NCBI RefSeq assembly: GCF_000524195.1
Contig: NW_020170460.1
Location: 22,659-86,658, forward strand
Direction: 5' to 3'
Length of the DNA: 64,000 nucleotides
Origin: Echinococcus granulosus
Taxonomy: Eukaryota; Platyhelminthes; Cestoda; Cyclophyllidea; Taeniidae
A program made the translations under genes and the position numbers. The stretch's first letter is position 1, and each line of letters begins with the position of its first letter. Shown here piece by piece: positions 22,801 to 37,800 of the stretch. Below the pieces are notes generated by a model, which was not told where the DNA came from, made no database searches, and worked only from the letters and a program-made list of their open reading frames with translations.

Positions 22801-25800
22801 AGGCGTTAGTGCACCTGACCCAGCGAAGCGGCTTAACACGGAAGGGAAGCATAATGCAATGCAGGGCTGCTACCTCCTTGTCAATCAGAATGTGATGAGT
22901 AAGGAGAGGGGGATAAGAAACAATGAGGTAGAAAAAAAAAATCGAGCAATTAGAACACACCACTGTAGGTAGCCTGTAACTGCCAATCACAAAAGCGCAC
23001 CAAAACATAAATGATAGTTGGTCAGGCAGTGGATGGATCGACCAATTATTACTTAATTTCAGCTAGGCGATGACGCTGTCCATCATAAAAGTTAGGGAGA
23101 ATGAAGCAGGAAAACAAGGTGTAGGCGATGGGCACATTCAGCAAATGACGAAGGCAATGGAGACTGGTATGAGCAAACGCTTGATTTGAAAAAAAAACAA
23201 GGCGGCGTACTGGGATGCCGTAACCAGGACATACGTCAGAATTACTTGCTGTCCCTCCATTCACCTATCCACTTATCTATCCCATACTGTAGATTCCAAC
23301 ACAGGTCTTCTGCAACTTCTATCCATATGTTGGTGAATGCTAAGGCTTACCATAGCTGTTAGCTGTCTGCAACATCATAGATGTGGAATGAATTGACCGT
23401 AACCTTCGTTCTTGCCTCCAAAGCACAGCTGTCCCATGGACACAACAACACTGCACAAAGGAGTGACGTGGGGGGAAGGTGGAAAGAAAATCTTATGGTC
23501 CTACCTGAACTGGTGTGGGTGAGACAATGGCGGCTACGGCAGGAGTAGTGGTAGAGGAGGTTGGGGTGGAAGCACCGGCAACACTGAGACGTTTGGCCTC
23601 TTCAAGAACATCATTGGCGATGCCCTGCGTAGAGCGACGAGTAGAGCGCACTAGACGTGCCTTGCTGCTCCGCTGAGCCTCCGTCTCTTCCGAGCGAGCG
23701 GGCGCCAGCACCGCCGAGATCCTGCCACGGATAAATGGCCAAAGATACAGGTGAACAGTGTAGATGATGTGATGTAAGGAGTAGTTTCTCATTCAATGGT
23801 ATCTCTTTAACACAGAATGGCCTGAGTTTAATTTTGAATCAAAAAGTTTGTAAGGCTGAAATTAGATCAGAGTTCTGATGCCAGAGCAGTGACAGTGGAC
23901 GAACCCGCCGATTGAGGAAGTTAGGAAAGAGGCGCTAAAAAGAGCGTTTAACGGTTTCTTGTGATAGAGGTGCGCCCAATCTAGCCACAAGCAGTGTGTG
24001 CCTGGCTGATAAGGCGATTCGGGAAATCCGGACACCAATTCAACTTTGCATAATCGCTTCGGAGGATCAAGGACAAATCAACTCATTCATTTACATGAGG
24101 ACTATATCTAAAGGGAGTAGTCTTGCCCTGAATACAGCAAACCCCCTTATGTAGCCCTCTTCAAGCTATTGAAGTGACTTTAGACCCAAAGTTACGCGGA
24201 GGTACCGATCTTCCCCAAATTTTAAAAAAAGGATCAAGCAATGATGTATCATTCATCGTCTCCTTGGAAATTTTTGACCTTTTAGATAATGGAATAAATG
24301 TGGATTGCAATGCAGTGAAAGGGATAGTCAGTGAGTGCCTCAGCTGCATTACCCTATTATTGTTTGGGCAAACAGGGGGTAGAAAGCAATGCGGCCCGGT
24401 TACAAGCAAAAGTAAATTGTGCAGAATGGACAAAAGAAAGTACGAAAGTGTTAGAATCAGAAGAGCGTGGAAAAAAAGACTACACTCTTGCCACTTATCA
24501 ATGCCATTAAACCCAAGGTTTCACTGTAACACCCGGGCGATTTTGTTAGACGTGAAACGTTTAATTCCTAAGTACAGAAAGACATGATTCCCACAGTAGA
24601 GCGGTTACGCAACTAGGCTGCTGTCGTTGGCACGGTTTTGCTGTCACCTTAACCCGCTGATGGCTCTCTGTTACCAGTGTGGAAAGGTGCGACATGCTAT
24701 TTGAATTCATGAGAAACATTCCGTACTTCATGAGGTAAATCAAACAGCAGCAGTGTAACCTTCTTCCTCATAAGCGGTTAGCCAGGGTTAGAGAGCGGCA
24801 TTTGTGGGCCTACCGTTTGATAGTCGCGGTGTCCTTCCTACCGTAACGTGAGCTGGTGGTGGATATGTGAAAAAGACAACCTGGCATCAAAAGGAAATGA
24901 TACACAAAGAGGGGTGTAAAGAGGAGGGGGAGAACTCACCTTCGACTAGGGCCGCTACCGGTGGATATACTGGTTGTGTCCAAGGTCACCACGGTCTCCG
25001 ACACCTGGCTGTTCTGATTGGTCGAGTGCTGAAAAAGGAAGAGGAACAATGCATTTCTGAGCTCGTGGATTTTTTGGCTCAAATTACCTCACCGAAACAT
25101 TAATTTATGCCGATGGAATATAAATATGACATGCGAAATGTAAAACCTTTGATAGTCGAAATTCACCAACAGACAACGTCAGTGCTTTGGCAATGATGCA
25201 AAAGATACATTGATGAAAGAGAAAATGGTGAATAAGAAAGACGCGTGACACTGGCATTTCTATTTGAGAACTATACTCCAAAATCGGCATCAAAAGTGCA
25301 ACTTCTCCACAACCGCCCTTTTGTCTGTTTCAAACAGCACATTTTGCGCGAACTCAGGTACAATCATAGATCAACAGTAAATTTTTTTTCCAAAAACGGG
25401 TTCAGCAGCAGAGCTGCCATACAGTAGCGCGAAAATCAGGTTGGAACAGCAACAAACGAGATATTTGAATAGCGGGTTAACGTACAGCACACCAGTTGGT
25501 GGTCTTAGTGCGAAGTTAGCTAGTGACAGGCGACTCCATTCTCCAGTTTGTCAACTACAATGTTCCCAAAATCGGAATCGCTTATACCTTAACACTTAAT
25601 GTACTGAGAAATAGCAAAACAACGTCTGCTCTACTTCATGAAATAGTCCCAGCTTTCCATCTCCAAAGCTCTGAAACATCTCGGCAAAAAACCATCCTAT
25701 CACCAAGGCCGTATGAAGTGGTGATTCTATAACTAAAAAGCTGGTAGGCTGGCATTTTGAATTAGGTTTCTAAAACCAAAACTTAAAGGCGGTCATAAGA

Positions 25801-28800
25801 CTTTACGTTAAATCACTGCAACGTTGTAGGTGAACCATGTTTAGTTTTGTATCAAGGCCTTCGTGCATGCAAGTGAAAGTGAAACCCAAGTTGAAGAGCG
25901 TTCATTTTACGACTAAGTATGAAAGAAGTGGCTTACTGGAGTCTTCACAGAGGAGACACCCGCAACATTCGCAGTTTGTGGTTGCGGTGGCGGTGGCGGT
26001 GGCGATGGTACTGCCGACTTTTCACCGACTTTTTCCACCTCCTTCATTGGGGTTGTCGGCTGCTCCTCAACCTTTGACTCCTCTTCTTCTAAAAGGACCA
26101 TGTGAATGATTAAGAAGGGTCGTCAGTAGTTCACCCGACATAAAGGATCCCACTGGAATTCAAGGTATTGATTATTGTCAAAACATATGGACTGTTGAAT
26201 GGCGAGTGGAAGGTGCCTCATGCCCCGCACAGTTCATACACTGCTAGTGCAATAAAAAACCATTCTATCAAAAATTGCCGGAAATTACCACTTCTTTGCG
26301 ATTAAATGTAAAATAAGTGAAATTAACTTAGCAACAATCGATTCAATATGCTTAAATACCCTTTCTACCGATGTAGAAAAGGGCATACTTTAATAATTCA
26401 AAACAACGCGCACTAGCAGTTACAAAGCGGATAGAAAGGAAGAGAGAATGAAAATTTATTTTACTGGATAATTGAAAACAGTCAATTTTGCATACAATAT
26501 GGCAGACTTTCGGCTCATCTATAAATCTGTGCATCCACACTGGTGTGATTTCATTACGGTTTCAAATACAGCGTCAAAGAGATTACAACGGCCCTTTCCT
26601 CGGCTCAATAAAGTGGGGTGTTAAACGAAGGATGGATAATAAAAAATCACCCATCTGATAGAGATGGACAGATCGGCGGAGATTCGCAAAAGAAGAGATA
26701 CCAAAACGGCATCGACTTTTGGTAACCACCTCAGCATCGAGAATGGAACAAATGTGGATGATATACTACGATTAACATGATACCCGCTTCCAGCCCTTTC
26801 ATTCAGTGATAAAAAAGTCGACACGTCCTAATAAGTCGTTAGGACTGACTAAGCCAGCAAAAAACTGCTAAAATATACAAAAAAGACAGTGGTAAAGGCT
26901 AAATCTAGCAGAGGCCGGAAAGACGCTTTGACTAGGGTCAAACAGCCAAGTGGAGAAAAAGCTTCATATTGACCTAACAAATTGGCACGCTACATCGGCC
27001 TCATTTACCTTTAATAGGTGGCGCAACTGTTGGTTGTGATGGCGAAGAAGAAGATGGTTTCTCCGCCTCCTTCACCTCCTCTTTCTCCAACAGACGTTCC
27101 CTCGCTTTCTTTTCTTCTTCCTTTTCAATCTTCATTGCAATCTCGTCTTTCTGCACTTTCGGCAGTGTCGCCTCCTGTTCTTCCTCCTCCTCTTCTGCCT
27201 CCTTTTCTTCGTTATCTTGAGTGGTTTTTGGAACTTTCGAAGCAGCTGGTTTGACATCGTCCTCAACTTTAATCCTTTCTTCTTCCACCTCCATCATTTT
27301 CCTTGATTTTGAGATCTCTTTCTCGTCATCCTCAGCTCTAGAAGGGAAGACTATTATTGGGCAGCTAAAAGTTGTTAACTACAACACCTCCTCAGTAAGT
27401 GACCCGCCACACCTATTAAAGGGAGAGTCTACGAGAAAAGAAATTTGCCAGGACCTCTGAAAATTCTCAGACATGGAACGCGCCCTCCAGACATTGAGAA
27501 ATTGTGCAAAGATGAAAGATCATCCGAATTTCTTCATTGCCAATGTTAACAGTTCCTGTTGTGCAGTAGTTTGTTTAGGCAAAATTAGAAAAAAAACGTT
27601 TCTTTTTGCTCTATTTAACTGAACACATGTAAGAAGGTGGTTGCACTATTGTGCAAGATTAATACACCCACTTCAACTTCCACACTTATAACTTTAGTAA
27701 CTACTAATGGCAAAAATGCACTTTTCGTTGCTATATTTGAGTAAGTTATAGAATTCCTCTTAAGATATTAAATTTCTTTAAGTATGACAACAAAGCGGGT
27801 TCTATTCTTATTGGTGGCTTGCTGATTGAAGCCAATGAATTGGTCAGGAAATCGCCCTACCTTAATCACCACATAAGGGAAGGAGGAGCTGGTAAATTTT
27901 ATCACGATTCGAGGCCGCACAATCGCCAATTCCACAAATCGTATGCGAAACAAAGCTTATAAGATCAGGAGCGGTTTGGTCCTATAGGGAAGACTCTAGT
28001 GATTGCCAAGGGTTCGGAAGCTAATGCTTATGAGTTGAGGGGCATATTCGCGCCTAAAAATAAACGGTTTGTAGGCACTTCCTGCACATGCCTAAATATT
28101 ACAGAATGAAAGTCTTTATGTGGTCAAAGTACTTTCCTGCCTCAAATATTCATCTCTCGTCTAATCCAAATTTGAGCATGCCTTACTAAATAGTCAAAAG
28201 TGTCAGTAAAGTTGAACTTGTAGTGAAAAAATCGTAACGAGTCAGTCACAAATCAATGACCAGCTAGACACACAAAAGACCTGGACACACAGAGATCAAA
28301 GTATCGTCAATCAGGGAATCATCTAACGAGAGAGGATGTCTGCAAAATGAAGCATTGCCGGAGAATCATTTCAAGGCGAAACGATCTTGATCGGCCGGTA
28401 AAAAACCAAAGGTCAAACCTTGTCTGGAAAAAAGCATTTAGGAAATAAAACTGACTTGCCGCAAGTAGGTAATGTAATGGCGCAGTCTAGATTTGACGCT
28501 TTAAGCAAAAAGTGGCTAGGAAACCCTCCATCATTTTATGATCGAGTCTGTGATTTAAACAGGCCCTCTAGCCAGAATTGCGGTAAGGCCTTAACTACTA
28601 AACCCGGAGTCCGAATAAGCTTCACTACAAGCAGTGAATGAACACCTCTTCTTAAGGCGGCAATGAAGTCGCCCTTTCACTCAACAGACAAAAAAGTGAA
28701 CAAATGAGTGCATACTTTCGTCGAGTTGCAACGGTGGGCGGAGCAACCACCGGTTTCTCCTCCGCTGCTGCCGCTGCCGTACGCTGCTGTTCCTACAGGT

Positions 28801-31800
28801 GAAGAAGAGGAATGAGGACGGATGAGAACAACATAAAGAAGAAATCGATTGAGTAAAGGAGGAGACGAAAACTCACGATACGCAGCTGTCGCAGTAGCAT
28901 GGTCACACTGCGGTCGGCTACGTCGTAAATTGATTGATTCTGCAAGTTGAATGAAAATTGGTGATTGGTTTGTTGACTGAGGCGGTGAATGAGTGGATAA
29001 AATAAATAATGGATGGATCAAAGATTGATAGGCCAAGATGTAGCCTAAGGGAATGACAAGCATATGAACAAGCAAAGAGGAAGTCAATAAACACCCACGA
29101 AAAAAGGGAGCACTCACAGTGAGCGTGATGGTATCAAAAGAAGCACCAGCGGCAGCAAGAAGCCGTAGCGGCTTCTCCTTTGCCCAGTGCGCGGCGGCGT
29201 GCAATGGCGTCCACCCATCAACGTCCGTGGCGTCAATCTCCACATTAGGTAGCTTTAAAAGGAGCTCCAGAACCTCCGAATAGCCCTTTGCCGCCGCGAT
29301 GTGTAATGCTGTAGCCCCGGTTCTTGGATCAACCACACTTCTGTAGCGAAAGCAGAGGAGAGAGGTTAACAACATTCAGACGTTGGCCGTTTTTTTCCCA
29401 CAACATCAGCAACTGTACACTGGGTACTCTGTGAAATTCATACCCACGCATAACAAGTAATTATCCATAGAAAGGTTCTAGTTCCAACAAAAAATTGGTC
29501 TGCTTTTTAAAAGGAAGGATTTTGATAGACATATACAATGATTATCGAAAACAATTTCTCAGAAAAGTAAAGCGTAACTCGATACGGCCAATACGACATC
29601 CCTTAAAATTTAAGCTAATACGTAGACGTTTAATACATTAGGACATGAGGATGTCAACGTATACCAAGTCTTGATACTGCTGATAATTTACACGTAGGTT
29701 GAGAGTGATACTTCATCCACCTTAATTAAACCTCACTTTTAGACGATCCACGTTACGCACTACTGCCTTGGGCTTAGTTTAATTCCCTTCCTCCCGCGGC
29801 GCTTGACCAATGACGAGGAATCAAGTAGCCTGGGAAAGGGAAAATTCAAATCCTCACATCACATTGAGTAGTCAGGAATAATTAAGAATAGAGGATGAGA
29901 CGTATCTACCACTAAGCGATTCACCACCAAAACCAAGTTGGTTTAAATCGTTCAGGGATGGTACAATATTCTAACGCAAGTCCTCCAAATTCTATGGAAC
30001 AAAATCTCACGGGTAGCCACAGATTCCACCTTAAAATCCCTTTAAAGTCAGTCGGTAAAGTAGCTGACCTGGAATCACATCCACCTGGTTCAAATGAGAT
30101 TAGAGAACATCAAGGAGAATTGCACCGATGAAATAACGCACACGTAGGTTTGCCTGGATGCCCTTTTAAGTTACAACAAGTCAGCACATCATGGAGTTAC
30201 TTTACGCAAAAGGTATATGCGCAGAACCTCATTGCACACATTCCGCGAGTAGTTTGAGGTGGATGCATCAGATGCTTTCACTACGGGTAGCTTTCGGTTC
30301 GGGTTACCTCCTGTGACTACGGAACACATCGTCCAAGCTGTGAATCGACACATACTGTGGGGTATATTCGGTAGCTAATCCCGCTTTCCCTCGTTGGAGG
30401 TTTGAGACAGATATCCAAAGATAATCCCAAGATAGGCCGTAGAGACGGAAATTGGTGTGATTATAATCTCAAAGCCAAACATGTACCTTTGAAATAGCAA
30501 CGATGACGATAACAATGATGACTCCAAATCTTCCAAATTACTATGACAAGAAATCGGAAACATCCAAGATGAAATTTAATGCAAGCGACGTCAACTAACC
30601 AAAATTTTTTGATGCTATTACTTTTCAAGGAAGACTGGATATAAAGGCAAGAAATTACAACACATTCTTTATGTGAAGACGGCGATTAGAATAAAAGGCG
30701 GATGAGAATCCTCAGTTTAAGAAAAGGGAATAAGGATGAATTACAAATACCGCAAATTTATGGCGATTGATCGAAGAATGCTCCATATCTGGAAAGGGAG
30801 GAGGTTATGAAGAAGTGCAACATACGAAAAGGGACAGAGGATGAGAATAACAAAGGCATTATCGACGGGAAAAAGCAAAAGTGAATCAAATGCAGAGGCA
30901 GCAAGTTTGACTTGGAATCACTAAATGCTTCATTTTTAACGATTTAATATTGCCGTGCAATTGAAAATGCAGGTACAAGGTAGGATAACGTGAACATGCC
31001 AATGGGGAACGGAAAGTGGAGAGAGCTTAAAGAGAACAGATGTGGCTTACAGTTATTGCTTATTTTATTGGCAAATAAACGAATAACGTGTTATAATCAA
31101 GAGATACTGTGTGCGTATATAGTGAGACAGCGAGACTGTAGAGTCGAGAGTGACTTACGGATACTGGCCAGATCTAAGCCACTCCCGAGCATCGTTTAGC
31201 ATCTGCTGCTCCTCGGCGCCGCGCGCAGCCTTCTCGTCGATTGATTGGCGCTGCATCCAGTCCTTCAGCAGGGCTACCATATCTCCACCCTGTGCTACGT
31301 CCAACGGCAGTTCCTGCTCAAAACTCACGATGCCAGCGTCTGCTCCATGTTCAAGTAACAGCCTACCGGTAGAATGAGGTAATAAAAGCCTTTTATTTTG
31401 CTACGGCCGCTCAATGGAGAAACTGTCTTCCCTGTCTGAACAGTAGGGATAAAGATACTCCGACTCTACCCTCCAAGTTACCTTAACTTCAGCTTGTATG
31501 GATTTCTAGAAATATGAGACAGTTATGCTCTAAATTAGCCCATCCTAGCATCTACTGTTTCGGCGATTCATCCACATCAGATCCACTTCTATAAACTGAA
31601 TCCTTTCATCAATCCTGGATCCATCCCCCAACTTCGAGTCCATCCACCAACTTACCAATCTCGAGTTTATCCATTGATTTACTTAACCATCATCTATTCA
31701 TAGACGAGAAGCATTTCCGGATTGCATCCAAAAACCCAGCAAGATCATTAAAGCTTACAATGCATCACATCTGGAGATGTTTCCTTGCCGAGATCATTAA

Positions 31801-34800
31801 GGCTTCCAGCAGATTATTCTGATGTCCTTTACCACCTTTTTGCACTAGTCACTTGTATTTGCAATGCACTTTCCTAAATTAGTTACGACATTTACCTAGG
31901 TAGGTATTCCTCCCAAACTGCCGCGAACCAGTGCAGGAGAGGGAAAGATCAGGTTGCCACACATAGCCCACCTGAAACTCATTAAGCTGGTTATTTTCTA
32001 ACTTTGCAAATTATTTTCAGCATTCATCCTCCAGCCCTTGTGAAAGCTAGGAACGCCCTTTGTCAAATACACTAGCAATACAGTCACCTTCAAAATGCCC
32101 ATCAATTCAAAGACAACAAGCTCCCTGATTTAAGCAGTATATCCGCAAGTTGATAAACTCATGCTCCCAGTATACATCTCCTACCTACACCAATGAAGAA
32201 AAAGTTCACTTTCTAGGGACCACATAGTACCTTTTGGTTAGTGAGCATCGACCACTACTTGTTAAACAGACTGCCTTACGTAAGTGAAAGAAAACCAACG
32301 AAGGATACTAGAGAATGGCAGTATGTAGGTGACTCATGCATTCGATGAAGAAGCATGCTACGTGGCGGTGCTGCACGATGTAGTAAGTGCCAGGTGTGTC
32401 CCATTGCGAGTGCTAACAGTCAGTGCAAATGCCGTGCATCAGTCGTCCAGTCCACACCGTCCCCTTAATCAAGATGACAAGCAATGCCAGCAGTGCGCAC
32501 ATAACATGGGACAGCGTGTGGTGTACGGCTACCTCCTAGCCAAGGCATACAACTTAAACTCTCAACTACCTTCCACCTGCAAACAACTTCCAACACAGTA
32601 CCATCTAACACCATGGTGATAGGAAGCTCACGCATCAAGCAGTAGGACACCTCGATCACCGGTGCATTTCAAAGACAGCCACCATCGTCACAGTGGGAGA
32701 TGGCGATCCGACCCGTAATGATTTCTAACTCACAGCACAACAATTACTGTGAAAATTCATCCAATTTTGTTGAACACCATCCCTAATCTGGATAGACGAT
32801 CGAGGAGTAGTCTACCGCCGAAGAGGACAAGACACAAGCCTTTCTGTGGGAGCGCTGAATGCAACAATATCACTCAGGCACATTTAGTCTCCACTAGGTG
32901 GTCAATATTTCAGCACCAGTGACAAAGCGTAGTAGGCTGTTCTGGAGTTGTTCAACTGACTGACCATTATGTGGTGAAAATGCTTCTTCTCAATGCTTGA
33001 GTGATTACATAAGTATGTAAATAAATGTAGTAGAGGACTCTGTGTAACAAGAGGGAGAAGCAGTTTCCACATTTTGAAGTTTGTTTTTCACCTTAATTTG
33101 TAAACTAAGTGTTCCCGGTTAGACATAAGCGAACTTTTCAACTAGGGAACCGACCCAAATGATCAAGAAAAGGTGTAAACTATTGGAGGAACTGAGGCTG
33201 CACAATAAAGGTGATAGCACATGTGACCGTTCAAAAAGGGGCTAAAATGCCTTAACCGAAACACAGAACGTGGAATTTGCACCCGTAACGGATGGTTGTG
33301 AACTTTGGTACTTTGAGAAATGGGCACACACACACGTATAAGGCAACGTATAAGATCTCTTACTTTGCCTTTTGGTCAAACACCGAGCTGCACCGAAATG
33401 TAGCTATAACGGCCTTTGTGTACTAACAAGACTCCGCTAAATGCACAGAAAAAGCGTGTGCTTTTGAGTTGCAGTGTTTGGTTCTCATCACAATGGCATG
33501 CTTTTGAATCCGATATTCGTACCCTATTAGATGCCACTGTAAGGCTTCAAGAGAAGAGCTGGAATTACTCCATTTACAACAAAAAACGAATCAAGGAATT
33601 TACAAAAGAAACACCAGAAGCAATCGAGTCTCAAACTTCGGAGAGATTTACAATAGGAAAATCCTATCATCGACATAAGATAGTATGTATGAAAGGAATG
33701 GAAAGTGACATTCTAGTGAACGACTTAAAGAGATCACAAATCCACCGTGTGCCACTCGAGACATGGATCTGAGTCAAGAACATGATGGTAAATAAGGTGG
33801 ATGAGCTGCATGCCAGATGCAGTGGATATGGATATATCCACCTATACCGAAATTCACTTTCAATTTCTCGAACAAATTTTATCAAACAATGAAGAAACCA
33901 GTCTTGAATTCTTGGTTTTATTCGTGGAGCGAAGCGTTTGGCCAGTTATCGGACGCAAGAGGCAAACAGTACGTGGGCAAGCGTGATGAGCTGAAAAGTT
34001 GCCCTTATGGCAGGGGACACTAATCTTGAATTGGCACTACGAAAATAGATAAAGCAGAGGGAGCTAAACGCTAGAAAGAGCTATTCATCATCTCATGAAA
34101 GAAGTATGAACCGTGTCTATGTTCCACGCAACCAACTACGCAGCGCCTTGGTATCGAATGAGAAGTTTCGTTCTGGCAGGTAGGTCAAATCTATAGCATG
34201 AATGAGCGGGTAGTTGTGTAAGATAAAAGAATTTTTAAGAAAAAGCAGTAAATACAACCGTTCAACACAAGGTGACCGTCGCCCGTAAAAAGAAGAAATA
34301 ATCGATTACCTGAAACAAATGGAAAAAGTCCAGCAGCTAACGTCTGAGGTACGCTTTCACCTCTACTAAGTGAGCAAGAAGAGAAACCCATTTTCACAAA
34401 AGATAAAAGACAAATCTTCTCAATGGCCGTTTACTGTGTGATTAAGATATTGGACCACATTAAAATCAAATCCACCCAACTAGGCGTAAAAAATACCTTT
34501 TGCAGCAATCTCACCACTTCCCATAAGTGTGACATTTCACATTCAACTACTTCGATAGACGCTAGTTTTACAATTCCTAACTAGCAGAGAGGAAGTGTTG
34601 GAGAATCAGCATTTGCTTGATGAGGAAAAAAATTTTGTCCTCTTCTCCTGCCTGTCTCCTAAGCCTGGGAAGTTAATACTTTATTGTCTGTCAGTTTGCT
34701 TCACCTGTCATGAAAGCCAGAGGACAGTCCAACCGTCCAAAGCAAAGCACACACCCAAGGACTGAAAGAATCTTCTTCCCCTCCGAATCGATGAATGCCT

Positions 34801-37800
34801 ACGCGTCACTTGATTGGCTAAGCGTGTGCGTAAGCGTGCGCCAAACACAGCAAACCACGCTAATGCGTGCGCCGCACACTTGAATCAATAAAACGACGCT
34901 TCCCACACGTGCACACATACAAGTAAATTAGCTGAAAAGCCTCTTCTTTTGCGACTTCTTTTATTGCTTCGCCTCCTGCCTCACTCCGACTCCGCTCTAA
35001 TTCACGTCCAAAGCAAGAAATCGATAGAAAGCGGTCGCCCCGATACGTCTTGTAAGCAATCCCGTGAAGAGCAGGCACTATCAGGTTATACACGGGGCAG
35101 CTCACACACAGAAACAAAGTGGAGTGATGAAATACAAGAGTATGTGTGAGCGCAGGTGAATTTTCACCCCACGCCTTCTTTTGACGTACGGCAAGGTGGT
35201 GGTGGTTGTCGGGGGGTGCACAAACGAATGTTAGCCATGCATGTGTGTGTTAATTTAAGTAGCAGCAACAAATTGAAGACACTTGCCTTAAGTGTATTGT
35301 AAAGATTTATCGGTGTCAGCATTGGACTTAAGAGAACCAGTCTTTCCTGACATCATGGATAAGTAGAGCTTGGAAGTAAGCACTTGACGGAGTCACTGGA
35401 CTCGTGCAAAGTACGTTAGTTAAAGGATTTGAAAAGTTCCATTTGGATTGGAGATTTCAGTTTTGGCTAGGAGAGACACTTCAGCTCATACCAAGGTGGA
35501 TAATTGGAAAGAGGACGTAGTGGAGATAAACGAATAGCTTCTTGCCATCAACACCGGTAAGGTCCGCTTATCGACCTTCCAGCCCTTTTTATGAGATCAC
35601 ATCTAGGTTTTTAAAGCTAAATCACGTCTTAGAACTAATGCAGCTTCAAACATCAGCTATAGAACTTGTGAAAGGGATAAGGGTATGGCTAACCCATAAA
35701 TCGATGTGATGAATCAAGAAGGTTCCTCCTGGTGGACGATTTCAATACTGATTTCAAATGAACCAAGCGCTGAGAGATAAACCCGAGCTGAGACCGAGGT
35801 GGTGGATAAATTGGATGAACTGAAAGCAACTGCAGAGAAAAAAAAGTGGGTACGTCAAACTAAAATTGCTTAAATTAGCAGCAAGATGTGACCCCATAAC
35901 AAACGAAGTAAAAAAATCGGAGACAAACCCACCAAAATGAATAGGCTGGTGATCAGGGAGCTAGAATCAACGGGTCGGCTCCCTCCGCCAATTACGCGCA
36001 TTCCATTCGACACATATACCAAACAGTCTGCAAGCAATCAACCCAGTAATTTGATTGCTTTTGTTGTGCTGTAAGCAGCAAACTCATTCCGACTCATTAG
36101 TGAGCCCTCCCCACATGTCTGTCATTCAACGTCGCATAACTATATTTTAATTTCACCAATCACGAAGGAGAGGATTTAGATTACCATTTTGGATAAGCAA
36201 AGGTGGGAAAATTGCAATTTTTATCACCCTAACCACACTGTGATACCAGTGTTTAAAAAACTTTCCGCCTACGCTTCTGATTTAAAGCTACAATTCATGA
36301 AATCGCAGAAAATGAACTACTTCAGAATGAATCATACTGAAATGAACCAGCCTATCAACCCATCGCGAACGACTGTCATGCACATTCAGGCGCTTAAGCA
36401 TTCAATGTTACTTGAAAATGAAATTGAAATCCTGCTGGCCATTATTTTTGGTCGTCCGTCATGCACAAAACTGGATTTAAGCAACTTCCAGAATAGACTG
36501 AAACTCATACTGATTACTCTTGAACCAAATTACTTCGACTAATCACTAACTTGACTAAGCAATCCCAAAGTCCTTTTCACCCTTCCTAAACTACTCATTG
36601 GACTCTCTTGAGTGAAGCGGCCGTTTTCATTGGGCAAAGAAATTTAAAAAGTGACTACCTTGTTAAACCCCGTAGTGTGCTGCATTTGCAAAGACAAGAT
36701 TAGAAGCATTCACTAAACATTTAAGTCATCACCAAAATTTAAAGGATCACTAACAAAATAAATTTGGTCTTTAAACTAAGTGTTTCAGATTCGGGCACAC
36801 AACATTCAGAAGGAAGTTTAAGGCCAAAAGGGATGTATACAACCTATCTAAACCGTGATGCCTTTACCGAAAGCTAGTTAAAAATACCTAAATCTGCCGA
36901 TTCAACCGCTATCAAAATAGAAGGTTGCGATAAAAATATGCTCCAACTGCTGCTTTTACAATATCCGCATCAGTCCCACTGGAGGTAGACTAATTAAACC
37001 TACTCAACCCATTCACAGCCTTTCGGTGGGAACTGTTCTATGATGAGAAGAGAAATTCTCACAGAAAAAAAGGTATGACACACGCACACACAAAACCAGG
37101 CAATGGAGTTTTAAACAGATAAGTAATATGCTAGAGTCCACGGACCTGTGATAAAGCTTAAAAAACGCATGCTCGCACAACTTATTTCTGATTCATCAAA
37201 CGATGGATCTATCCAAAGTCCCCATGAGATACTATTCAAATCTCAGAAGAAACGAAATGGAGAGAGTAACATTTACAAATTCACGCGACGGCACGCAGAT
37301 GCATTTTACTGTGCAAACACACTTTTGCAAACAAACAGAGGATAGACACCGGCAAACAAAGTAAAACAAGAACAAACCAGGGTTCCTAAATGGGACCGTA
37401 CATAAGACAAATGAGAATGAAGGTATTCAGTAGTCGAGTGGAAGAATGCGGGAGAAGCCCCGATGAATATAAATCCTATTTTGTAATTATTAAAACTCGG
37501 ATAAAATATGGCCATCAACGAAAACAAGTTGACATCCTGAGCAGAGAAAATTAAGATCTCTGAAACATCAAACTAGACGCCAATTCACACTTTCTAATGT
37601 CTCTGTAAAGAAGTAGCAATAACATGTGCTTCAGTTAGACTATGCTCCGCTTTCCAATAAAATGGATTTCAGAAAAAAAATAGGTGGACTGCGGAAGAAG
37701 GGAGGCTACTTTTTTGACTAATTAGAAATTCAGAGAGTATTTACGTAAAAGCCATCGACTTCTGGAGGTCATTCCGTTGTGGTTCACGTGTTGCATTAGT

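Noticed and set aside
33416..33772. 118-codon plus-strand frame in MYPT1 intron 2
   Set aside because: No recognisable motif, no promoter or poly(A) context, and it lies in an intron next to repeat DNA.
36189..36542. 117-codon plus-strand frame in MYPT1 intron 2
   Set aside because: It starts at TTG, has no domain or splice context, and is within what AT-rich non-coding DNA can produce by chance.
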